Shown: positions 45,950 to 53,256 of the stretch, one piece after another
Position numbering within the stretch: the first letter of the stretch is position 1
How the letters are laid out: the number at the start of each line of letters is the position of its first letter
From: Tranquillimonas rosea
GTDB taxonomy: Bacteria > Pseudomonadota > Alphaproteobacteria > Rhodobacterales > Rhodobacteraceae
Assembly: GCF_900111315.1 (NCBI RefSeq)
Contig: NZ_FOGU01000001.1
Span: 558,001-622,000 of the forward strand
Direction: 5' to 3'
Length of the DNA stretch: 64,000 nucleotides
The notes under the pieces: generated by a model
Database searches by the model: none
Told to the model about the DNA's origin: nothing
The model's input: only the letters and a program-made list of their open reading frames with translations
Translations under genes and position numbers: made by a program

Positions 45950-47236
45950 ATGACCACCCCCCTACGTCTCGGCATCGCGGGCCTCGGCACCGTGGGGGCC
46001 GGGGTGGTGCGAATCGTCCAGCGCCACGCCGACCTGCTGGAGGCCCGCAGCGGCCGCCCGGTCGAGATCGTCGCCGTCACCGCGCGGACCAAGGGCCGCG
46101 ATCGGGGGGTCCGGCTTTCGCAATACGAGTGGGAGGACGATCCCGTCGCCCTCGCCCGCCGCGACGACATCGACGTCTTCGTCGAGCTGATGGGTGGTGC
46201 CACCGGCACCCCGAAAGAGGCCGTCGAGGCCGCCATCGCCGCGGGCAAGGACGTGGTCACCGCGAACAAGGCCTTGCTGGCGCTGCACGGACAGGACCTG
46301 GCCGAGGCCGCCGAGGCGAACGACGCCGTGATCCGGTTCGAGGCGGCCGTCGCCGGCGGCATCCCGGTGGTCAAGGCGCTGACCGAGGGGCTGGCCGGCA
46401 ACGAGGTCACCCGCGTGATGGGCGTGATGAACGGCACCTGCAACTACATCCTGACGCGGATGCAGGCTGCGGGGCTGACCTATCAGGAGGTGTTCGCCGA
46501 GGCCGAGGCGCTGGGGTATCTCGAGGCCGACCCCGAACTCGACGTCGGCGGCATCGACGCCGGGCACAAGCTGGCGCTGCTGGCCTCGATCGCCTTCGGC
46601 ACGCGGGTCGATTTCGACGCGATGTCGCTGGAGGGGATCGGCAAGGTATCGATCGCCGACATCGAACAGGCCGCCGACATGGGCTTCCGCATCAAGCTGC
46701 TCGGCGTCGCGCAGATGTCGGGGCGCGGGCTCGAAACGCGGATGTCGCCCTGCCTCGTGCCCGCCGCCAGCCCGCTGGGCCAGCTCGAGAACGCGATGAA
46801 CATGGTCGTGCTCGAAGGCGACGCCGTGGGCCAGATCGTCCTTCAGGGCGCCGGCGCGGGCGAGGGTCCGACCGCGAGCGCCGTGATGGCCGACATCATC
46901 GACCTTGCCCGCGGCACGCGCCTGTCCACTTTCGGCCAGCCGGCGGCCGCGCTGAAGCCCGCCACGCCCGCCGCGGTGTCCACGCCCGCGCCGTTCTACC
47001 TGCGGATGGCACTGCAGGACCGCCCCGGCGCGCTGGCCAAGATCGCCGCGGTGCTGGGCGACGAAGGCATCTCGATCGACCGGATGCGCCAATACGGCCA
47101 TGTCGACCCCGCCGCCCCCGTCCTGATCGTGACCCATCGGACCACCCGCGACGCGCTCGACAGCGCGATCGCGGCGATGGAACGGACCGGGGTGCTGGCC
47201 GGCGAGCCCGTCGCGATCAGGATCGAGGACGTCTGA
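45950..47236 (+). CDS. hom: Homoserine dehydrogenase
   Basis: The 428-residue protein has the NAD(P)-binding GLGTVGAGVV, the family catalytic region (AGGIPVVKALTEGLAGNEVTRVMGVMNGTCNYILTRM, LGYLEADPELDVGGIDAGHKLALLASIAFG) and a C-terminal ACT domain (LQDRPGALAKIAAVLGDEGISIDRM) for feedback control by threonine. It reduces aspartate semialdehyde to homoserine. The start at 45950 has GGAG eight bases upstream; an ATG three codons earlier is less well placed. Confidence 0.96.
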   Translation: MTTPLRLGIAGLGTVGAGVVRIVQRHADLLEARSGRPVEIVAVTARTKGRDRGVRLSQYEWEDDPVALARRDDIDVFVELMGGATGTPKEAVEAAIAAGKDVVTANKALLALHGQDLAEAAEANDAVIRFEAAVAGGIPVVKALTEGLAGNEVTRVMGVMNGTCNYILTRMQAAGLTYQEVFAEAEALGYLEADPELDVGGIDAGHKLALLASIAFGTRVDFDAMSLEGIGKVSIADIEQAADMGFRIKLLGVAQMSGRGLETRMSPCLVPAASPLGQLENAMNMVVLEGDAVGQIVLQGAGAGEGPTASAVMADIIDLARGTRLSTFGQPAAALKPATPAAVSTPAPFYLRMALQDRPGALAKIAAVLGDEGISIDRMRQYGHVDPAAPVLIVTHRTTRDALDSAIAAMERTGVLAGEPVAIRIEDV

Positions 47237-47364
47237 GCGCCCTGCTCCAGACGCGCGCCCTGCTGCCGGCCGACAATCGCTGTCTGTCGGTAACAGGGTT
47301 GTGCGGGCGCGGCGCGGCGGGCTAATCGACACCGGCGACGACATTTTCCAGCGAAGGACACTTC

Positions 47365-48351
47365 ATGGCCGCGCCCACCGATTTCAACGACCGCATGCTG
47401 TCCCTTGGCCTCGCCCGCGTGAGCGAGGCCGCGGCGCTTGCCTCGGCCCGACTCATCGGCCGTGGTGACGAGAAGGCCGCCGACCAGGCCGCCGTCAACG
47501 CGATGCGCAACCAGCTCAACCAGCTCGACATCACGGGCACGGTGGTGATCGGCGAAGGAGAGCGCGACGAGGCCCCGATGCTGTTCATCGGCGAGCAGGT
47601 CGGCACCGCCAAGGGCCCCGAGGTCGACATCGCGCTCGACCCGCTGGAAGGCACGACGCTGACCGCCAAGGACATGCCGAACGCTCTGACGGTGATCGCG
47701 ATGGGCCCGCGGGGCTCGATGCTGCACGCGCCCGACGTCTACATGGACAAGCTCGCCATCGGTCCAGGCTTCCGCCCCGGCGTCGTCACGCTGGACATGA
47801 GCCCGGCGGAACGCGTCAGCGCGCTGGCCTCGGCCAAGGGCGTGTCGACCGAGGACATCACCGTCTGCGTGCTCGAGCGGCCCCGCCACGAGGACATGAT
47901 CGCCGAACTGCGCACCACCGGCGCCGCGATTCGCCTCATCACCGACGGCGACGTCGCCGGCATCATCCACACCGCCGATTCCGAGCGCACGGGCATCGAC
48001 ATGTACATGGGCTCGGGCGGCGCGCCCGAGGGTGTGCTGGCGGCTGCCGCGCTGAAATGCATGGGCGGCCAGATCTACGGCAAGCTGCTGTTCCGCAATG
48101 ACGACGAGAAGAAGCGCGCCGAGAATGCCGGGATCAAGAACCTCAACCGCGTCTACACGCGCGATGACATGGTGACCAAGGACGTGATCTTTGCCGCGAC
48201 CGGCGTGACCGACGGCTCGATCCTGCCCGGCATCAAGCGCGAGCCCGGCCACCTCACCGCCGAGACGATCCTGATGCGCTCCAAGACCGGCAGCGTGCGC
48301 CGGATGACCTACCGCAACCCGATCGAATGGTCGCCCGGCCCCAAGCACTGA
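47365..48351 (+). CDS. glpX: Class II fructose-1,6-bisphosphatase
   Basis: The 328-residue protein carries GLARVSEAAALASARLIGRGDEKAADQAAV, TGTVVIGEGERDEAPMLFIGE and DIALDPLEGTTLTAKDMPNALTVIAMG, the metal and substrate residues of GlpX. It catalyses the gluconeogenic hydrolysis of fructose 1,6-bisphosphate. It lies 128 bases after hom and 68 before recJ, all on the plus strand. Confidence 0.96.
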   Translation: MAAPTDFNDRMLSLGLARVSEAAALASARLIGRGDEKAADQAAVNAMRNQLNQLDITGTVVIGEGERDEAPMLFIGEQVGTAKGPEVDIALDPLEGTTLTAKDMPNALTVIAMGPRGSMLHAPDVYMDKLAIGPGFRPGVVTLDMSPAERVSALASAKGVSTEDITVCVLERPRHEDMIAELRTTGAAIRLITDGDVAGIIHTADSERTGIDMYMGSGGAPEGVLAAAALKCMGGQIYGKLLFRNDDEKKRAENAGIKNLNRVYTRDDMVTKDVIFAATGVTDGSILPGIKREPGHLTAETILMRSKTGSVRRMTYRNPIEWSPGPKH

Positions 48352-48375
48352 GGCTGGCGAGAGAGGCAGGAGGCT

Positions 48376-48410
48376 GATATGGTGGCAGGCGAACGCAGCC
48401 CCACCATATC
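48376..48410. repeat. Perfect 10-bp inverted repeat between glpX and recJ
   Basis: GATATGGTGG (48376-48385) and CCACCATATC (48401-48410) flank a 15-base loop, ending ten bases before the recJ start. There is no T-tract, so it may be an RNA structure that limits recJ translation, or a protein-binding dyad. Confidence 0.5.
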
Positions 48411-48419
48411 TGGAATCCC

Positions 48420-50189
48420 ATGCCCCGTGACAGCGTGATCCGCCCCTTTCTCGGCATCGACAACTCGCTGACCGGCCGCCGCTGGGTCGGCCTCGGAGAC
48501 GAGGCCGACCGGCTGTCCGAAGGGCTTGCCCAGGCGACCGGCCTGCCGATGGCCGTGGCACGTGTCCTCACCCGGCGCGGCATCGACGCCGAGGCGGCGG
48601 CCGGGTTTCTCGCTCCTGCCCTGCGCGATTTGCTGCCCGATCCCCTGAGCCTGCGCGACATGGACGCCGCCGCGGCGCGTTTCCTCGCCGCCGTGTCCAG
48701 GGGAGAGCGGATCGCGGTCTTCGGCGACTACGACGTGGATGGCGGCGCCTCGTCGGCCCTGCTGGTCATCTGGCTGCGCGCGATGGGACGCGAGGCGACG
48801 CTCTACATTCCCGACCGGATCGACGAGGGCTATGGCCCGAACGACCCCGCGATGGCCAAGCTGGCCGCGACGCACGACCTGATCGTCTGCGTCGATTGCG
48901 GCACCCTGTCCCACGGCCCCATCGCCGCGGCCGCGGGCGCCGACGTGATCGTGCTGGATCACCACCTCGGCGGCGAGACGCTGCCCGACGCGGTCGCCGT
49001 GGTGAACCCCAACCGGCAGGACGAGACCGGCGAACTGGGGCATCTCTGCGCCGCCGCCGTGGTGTTCCTGCTGTTGGTCGAGGCGAACCGCAGGCTCCGC
49101 GCCGAGGGCGTCGCGGGCCCCGACCTGATGGGCATGCTCGATCTCGTGGCGCTGGCGACCGTGGCCGACGTGGCCCCGCTGATCGGCGTGAACCGCGCGC
49201 TCGTGCGGCAGGGCCTGACGGTGATGGGGCGGCGCCAGCGGCCCGGTCTCGTGGCGCTGGCCGACGTGTCTCGGATGGACACCGCGCCGAACGCCTACCA
49301 CCTCGGCTTCCTCCTCGGGCCGCGGGTGAATGCCGGCGGCCGCATCGGACAGGCCGACCTCGGCGCCCGCCTTTTGTCGACCACCGACCCGCACGAGGCC
49401 GCCGCCATGGCCGAGCGGCTGGATCAGCTCAACACCGAGCGGCGCGAGATCGAGGCGACGGTCCGCGAGGCCGCGCTGCAGCAGGCGACCGAGCGCGGGC
49501 TGGACGCCCCGCTGGTCTGGGCCGCCGGAGAGGGTTGGCATCCGGGCGTGGTGGGCATCGTCGCCTCGCGCCTGAAGGAGGCGACAAACCGCCCCGCCAT
49601 CGTCATCGGCCTGGAGAACGGCGTCGGCAAGGGCTCGGGCCGCTCGGTGACGGGCGTCGACCTCGGCGCCAGTGTCCAGCGGCTCGCGGCCGAAGGCCTG
49701 CTGGCCAAGGGCGGCGGTCACCGGATGGCCGCCGGCCTGACCGTCGACGCCGACAAGCTGGAGCCGGCGATGGAGCGGCTGGCCGACCTTCTTGGCAAGC
49801 AAGGCGCGGGAGAGATGGGGCCCGCGGACCTCGACCTCGACGGACTGCTCGCGACATCGGCCGCCACGCCCGAACTGATCGCCGAAATCGACAAGGCCGG
49901 CCCCTTCGGGATGGGCGCACCCGCACCGCGTTTCGCCTTCGCCGACCAACAGATCGCCTTCGCCAAGCGGGTCGGAGAGCGGCACCTGAAGCTCTCGATC
50001 ACCGACGGCATGGGCCCCCGGCTCGACGCCATCGCCTTCGGTGCGTTCGACGGGCCTCTGGGCGAGGCGCTGGTCAACGCGGGCGGCCGCCGGTTCCACC
50101 TGGCCGGGCGGCTCGAGATCAACCAGTGGGGCGGCCGGCAGAAACCGCAGCTGAGGCTGGAGGATGCGGCGCCCGCCGACACGGACTGA
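48420..50189 (+). CDS. recJ: Single-stranded-DNA-specific exonuclease RecJ
   Basis: The 589-residue protein has the DHH phosphoesterase motifs (FGDYDVDGGASSALL, VCVDCGTLSHGPI, VLDHHLGGE, LDLVALATVADVAPL) and the DHHA1 domain with GKGSGRSVTGVDLG and KGGGHRMAAGLTV. It digests 5'-ended single strands in recombination and mismatch repair. The second half contains the OB-like domain ending in RFHLAGRLEINQWGG. GGAA lies just before the ATG. Confidence 0.96.
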   Translation: MPRDSVIRPFLGIDNSLTGRRWVGLGDEADRLSEGLAQATGLPMAVARVLTRRGIDAEAAAGFLAPALRDLLPDPLSLRDMDAAAARFLAAVSRGERIAVFGDYDVDGGASSALLVIWLRAMGREATLYIPDRIDEGYGPNDPAMAKLAATHDLIVCVDCGTLSHGPIAAAAGADVIVLDHHLGGETLPDAVAVVNPNRQDETGELGHLCAAAVVFLLLVEANRRLRAEGVAGPDLMGMLDLVALATVADVAPLIGVNRALVRQGLTVMGRRQRPGLVALADVSRMDTAPNAYHLGFLLGPRVNAGGRIGQADLGARLLSTTDPHEAAAMAERLDQLNTERREIEATVREAALQQATERGLDAPLVWAAGEGWHPGVVGIVASRLKEATNRPAIVIGLENGVGKGSGRSVTGVDLGASVQRLAAEGLLAKGGGHRMAAGLTVDADKLEPAMERLADLLGKQGAGEMGPADLDLDGLLATSAATPELIAEIDKAGPFGMGAPAPRFAFADQQIAFAKRVGERHLKLSITDGMGPRLDAIAFGAFDGPLGEALVNAGGRRFHLAGRLEINQWGGRQKPQLRLEDAAPADTD

Positions 50190-50280
50190 TCCGGGGACGG
50201 CGAGAGGCGCGATGCGCGGGCGTGGGCGGCGCCTGTCGCAAGGGAAGGCAAATTTCCTGCGAAATCGTCGAAAAATACGC

Positions 50281-50309
50281 TTGCAGCCCCCCGCGTCTTT
50301 TTCTACACA
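50281..50309 (+). promoter_or_regulatory. Likely promoter of tRNA-Glu
   Basis: TTGCAG (50281-50286) and TACACA (50304-50309) are separated by 17 bases, ending 18 bases before the tRNA gene. This is a good sigma70-type match for an alphaproteobacterium. Confidence 0.55.
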
Positions 50310-50327
50310 CCGCCCCACGCCAAGCGC

Positions 50328-50402
50328 GGCCCGTTCGTCTATCGGTTAGGACGCCAGGTTTTCAACCTGGAAAGAGGGGTTCGATTCCCCTACGGGCTGC
50401 CA
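50328..50402 (+). tRNA. tRNA-Glu (anticodon TTC)
   Basis: The acceptor strands GGCCCGT and ACGGGCT pair with a terminal G-U. The anticodon arm is CCAGG-TTTTCAA-CCTGG giving TTC, and the T arm is AGGGG-TTCGATT-CCCCT. CCA is encoded (50400-50402). A T-rich stretch (TTTTT) follows directly and may terminate the transcript. Confidence 0.97.
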
Positions 50403-50492
50403 TTTTTCCCGCCTCGCAGCATCCGCCCTTCGGACAGGTCCTGCCTGCCGACGACCGCATCTGGTGGTCGCGCGCCGGTATGCGACAGCAGG

Positions 50493-50723
50493 TCAGCCGG
50501 GATGGGCCGGGGTCGTCGGGCGGAGGGCCAGTGCCGCGGCGCCGCAATCGATCCGGGGGCGGCCTTCGCGCAGGCGTGCGATGCGGCTGCGCTCGACACG
50601 GAAGTAGCGGGCGATCTCGTCGTCGCTGAGACCAAGGTCGGCCAACGCCTCCACCGCGCTGCGCGGATACGCGCCTAGCCTGTCGTGGTCGAGCCTCGTG
50701 GAATCACCGGGGAGTCGGGACAT
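50493..50723 (-). CDS. Small helix-turn-helix-like protein
   Basis: A 76-residue protein with a helix-turn-helix-like stretch at about residues 24-46 (VEALADLGLSDDEIARYFRV followed by ERSRIARL). The ATG has a strong AGGAGGAAAG ribosome-binding site. The C-terminus is short and unstructured. I do not know a named family. It diverges from the PHB depolymerase gene, and a perfect FNR-type box lies 64 bases upstream. Confidence 0.65.
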   Translation of the reverse strand: MSRLPGDSTRLDHDRLGAYPRSAVEALADLGLSDDEIARYFRVERSRIARLREGRPRIDCGAAALALRPTTPAHPG

Positions 50724-50786
50724 GGGTCTTTCCTCCTGCAACTGGGCTTCTCGGCACGACACCTCACGGGACGGTCTGGCCCCTCA

Positions 50787-50800
50787 TTGATCGGGATCAA
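50787..50800. promoter_or_regulatory. Perfect FNR/CRP-type box
   Basis: TTGATCGGGATCAA matches the FNR consensus TTGAT-N4-ATCAA with no mismatch. It lies in the gap 50724-51001 between the small HTH gene (minus) and phaZ (plus). At a centre of -41.5 it would give a minus-strand transcript start about 29 bases before the HTH gene, or a plus-strand start with a leader of about 170 bases. Confidence 0.7.
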
Positions 50801-51001
50801 TGCCTCCGGACCGTCGGAAACCTTAGGGTCGCTTAAATCTGCCGCCGGGAGAGCGCCGTCAAATCACTGCTGGTCTATACGCCTTTCAGTGTGCGGGGGT
50901 GGTAGGCCTTTTGGCAAGACCGAACTCCCGATCACCGGTTTCCGGAGGATTGTCGCGTACCCGCCCCCCGGCGGCCGCGGGCAAAAGCGAGAGGGCGCGA
51001 A

Positions 51002-52162
51002 ATGCCACGGCGCCATGAGACCCAGCCCGGCCCCGCAATCCATCTCGCTGACAGGGCGGACGAGACCGGCGTGTCGGACGCGGTGCCGCCCGAGGACGGG
51101 CCGCGCTTTGCCGGGGCCGCGCAGCCGGCACGTCGCGCGCTGGGGATCGCGGCGGTCGAGGTGGCGGGGGCACAGGTGCCCGTGGTCACGACCGACCTGT
51201 TCGCCGATCCCTTCAGCACCCTCGTCGAGCTGCGCTGCGACGACGGCGTGCCCCGCCCGACGATGCTGGTGGTGCCGCCGCTGTCGGGGCAGTTCTCGAT
51301 CCTGATGCGCGATGTGCTGGTGGGGCTGCTGCCGGATTTCCGCGTCGGCCTGATCGACTGGACGAACGTGCGGCACGTGCCGGCCGACCGGGGCGGGTTC
51401 GGCTTCGGGTCCAACATCCGCGCCATCGAAGAGGCCGCCGACCTGCTGGGAGAGGGGCTTTCGGTGCTGGCGCTCTGCCAGGGCGGCGTGCCGGCCCTGG
51501 CCGCCGTGGCGCGGCTCGAAGCGCGCGGCGCGGGGCCGGCGACGCTGACCCTCATGGCCGCCCCGGTGGACCCTTTGGCCAACCCGACGCGCCTGGTGCG
51601 GCTGCTGCGCCGCCTGCCGGCGATGTGGTACCGCGCCGTGCCCCTGACCCGCGTGCCAAAGCGGTACGCGGGCCACGGGCGGCTGGTCTATCCGGCCGAG
51701 ATGCAGCTGATGGCGCTGCGGACCTATCTCGGACGCCACCGGACCCAGGACGGAGAAATCACCCGCAAGCTGACCCATGACGACGGCGCGGCGCCCGGCG
51801 AGTTTCCGTTCCTCGATCTCTACGCGTCGGTCATGGATCTCGATGCCCTGAACTATTCCGAGAACATCAGCCGGGTGTTCCTGGAGCGCGGCATCGTGAC
51901 CGGCCGGCTGACCTGCGACGACGAACCAATCGTGCCGGCCGAGATCCGCGACTGCGCGCTGTTCACGATCGAGGGCGCGGACGACGACGTCGCCGCCCCG
52001 GGGCAGACCGCCGCCGCCCACGCCGTGTGCACCGCCCTGCCCGAAAGCAAGCGCGCGCACCTGACCGTGCCCGGCTGCGGACATTTCTCACTGTTCCACG
52101 GCGACATCTGGCGGCGGTCGATCCTGCCCGAGGTGCGCGCCCATTGCGCGCGGCACCACTGA
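51002..52162 (+). CDS. phaZ: Intracellular poly(3-hydroxybutyrate) depolymerase
   Basis: The 386-residue protein resembles intracellular PhaZ. It has an alpha/beta-hydrolase core in which the nucleophile elbow is LALCQGGVPAL (Cys159, where the well-studied PhaZ of Ralstonia also uses Cys). VVPPLSGQFSILMRDV and VGLIDWTNVRHVP precede it, and a likely Asp (FTIEGADDDVAAPG) and His (GCGHFSLFHG) complete the triad. It mobilises stored PHB. An N-terminal extension of about 35 residues is low-complexity. It is divergent from the small HTH gene. Confidence 0.88.
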   Translation: MPRRHETQPGPAIHLADRADETGVSDAVPPEDGPRFAGAAQPARRALGIAAVEVAGAQVPVVTTDLFADPFSTLVELRCDDGVPRPTMLVVPPLSGQFSILMRDVLVGLLPDFRVGLIDWTNVRHVPADRGGFGFGSNIRAIEEAADLLGEGLSVLALCQGGVPALAAVARLEARGAGPATLTLMAAPVDPLANPTRLVRLLRRLPAMWYRAVPLTRVPKRYAGHGRLVYPAEMQLMALRTYLGRHRTQDGEITRKLTHDDGAAPGEFPFLDLYASVMDLDALNYSENISRVFLERGIVTGRLTCDDEPIVPAEIRDCALFTIEGADDDVAAPGQTAAAHAVCTALPESKRAHLTVPGCGHFSLFHGDIWRRSILPEVRAHCARHH

Positions 52163-52169
52163 GCGACCC

Positions 52170-52454
52170 TCAATACGACGGAAGCCGCGGCGGTTCGGCC
52201 GGCATCCGGTTCGCCCGGGCCTCGGCGTTCCGCGCCTTCAGCCGCGCAAGTGCGAGGCGTTCGACGGCACGGTTCCGCGCCTCGTACAGGGCGCGGATGT
52301 GCGAGCCGGGACTGCCGATCTGCCAGGACAGCCGCGTCCGCGCCTGGGGCACATACAGTGCCGCATGGTCGAGCGCGCGCTGCCAGGCGATGTCCGCGTC
52401 GAGAAACTCTCGGTACGACCGGATGTAGAGGCGTCGTGACACTCTGGTATGCAT
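52170..52454 (-). CDS. Small basic helical protein, unknown function
   Basis: A 94-residue Arg/Ala-rich protein, mostly helical (VSRRLYIRSYREFLDADIAWQRALDHAALY; IRALYEARNRAVERLALARLKAR). GGAGGAAGACAAG precedes the ATG, a strong ribosome-binding site. It converges on phaZ with seven bases between the stops. I do not recognise it. Confidence 0.55.
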   Translation of the reverse strand: MHTRVSRRLYIRSYREFLDADIAWQRALDHAALYVPQARTRLSWQIGSPGSHIRALYEARNRAVERLALARLKARNAEARANRMPAEPPRLPSY

Positions 52455-52848
52455 CTTGTCTTCCTCCGTCCTGGGCGTTGCGCCCGGCGCGGGCGGCGGA
52501 CGGGTTCGCCTTGTACGCCCCCGACGCCGGCGCGATCTGCCGCGCCGCGACGCCATCCCAGCGTAGCACATTTCTTGCATTCACGCTCAATTCGCCAAAG
52601 GGCTAGTGCGCCGGCCGCGGCGGCCGGTCGGTCATGTCCGAACGGTCACTCGCGGCGCTTCCGACGATCTGTCGGCGCGGGCGGGGAAGGTCGAACGTGC
52701 CGCATCGGGAACCGTTGCGGATCTCCTCTCGCACACGGACTGGCGAACGAAAATTCCGCGCATGTTGACCTAGCGCAAGTCGGCCGGCCCGGTCCGGTGG
52801 AACAGTTGACCTGTTACGTGCGGACACGCGACGACAAGGGAGGAGACG
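52455..52848. other. Gene-free gap of 394 bases with an FNR-like half-perfect box
   Basis: I see no supported coding region here; reading frames across it lack a ribosome-binding site and known domains. The right half holds TTGACCTAGCGCAA at 52765-52778, which matches TTGAY-N4-N(G/T)CAA FNR-type sites with one weak position, centred 77 bases upstream of the TraR/DksA gene. The left half carries the start region of the small basic protein gene. Confidence 0.45.
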
Positions 52849-53172
52849 ATGCAAGGCACCACGGTCGACGAACTGGCGGAACGGCTTCGGGCGCGGCGGC
52901 AGGAACTGGTCGGGCGCATGAAGCGGATCGAGACCGATCTGGAGCGCCCGCGTCCGCGGGACGACGAGGACCGCGCGACCGAGGCCGAGAACGACGAGGT
53001 GCTCGAGGATCTGGGCCATGCCGGTCAGCGCGAGTTGGCGGCGATCGACGCGGCGCTGAACCGGGTCGCGGCGGGCACCTACGGGATCTGCCTGTCCTGC
53101 GGCGAGCAGATCGCCCCCGAGCGTCTGGACGCCGTCCCGACGGCCCCGCGTTGCCGCGCCTGCGCCGGCTGA
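52849..53172 (+). CDS. DksA/TraR C4-type zinc-finger protein
   Basis: The 107-residue protein has a coiled-coil front (LAERLRARRQELVGRMKRIETDLERP), the conserved Asp-rich hinge (NDEVLEDLGHAGQRELAAIDAALNRV) and a C4 zinc finger (YGICLSCGEQIAPERLDAVPTAPRCRAC). Such proteins bind RNA polymerase's secondary channel and modulate transcription. It starts with GGGAGGAGACG before the ATG. The P-type ATPase gene begins 84 bases downstream, but with its own promoter. Confidence 0.87.
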   Translation: MQGTTVDELAERLRARRQELVGRMKRIETDLERPRPRDDEDRATEAENDEVLEDLGHAGQRELAAIDAALNRVAAGTYGICLSCGEQIAPERLDAVPTAPRCRACAG

Positions 53173-53194
53173 GCGAGAAAACGCAGAACCGCCC

Positions 53195-53225
53195 TTGAAG
53201 CTCTAGTTGCTAGAGCCCTTACCTT
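53195..53225 (+). promoter_or_regulatory. MerR-family (ZntR/CueR-like) promoter of the P-type ATPase
   Basis: TTGAAG (53195-53200) and TACCTT (53220-53225) are separated by 19 bases, longer than the usual 17. The perfect dyad GCTCTAG-TTG-CTAGAGC (53200-53216) fills the spacer. This is the architecture of metal-activated MerR-type promoters, where the regulator untwists the long spacer. Confidence 0.75.
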
Positions 53226-53256
53226 CTGCATCGACCGAAGATGCGGGGGACCGAAG

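Noticed and set aside
52449-53198. Plus-strand frame of 249 codons across the gap before the DksA/TraR gene
   Set aside because: It overlaps the DksA/TraR gene in another frame, has no ribosome-binding site and its translation has no domain.
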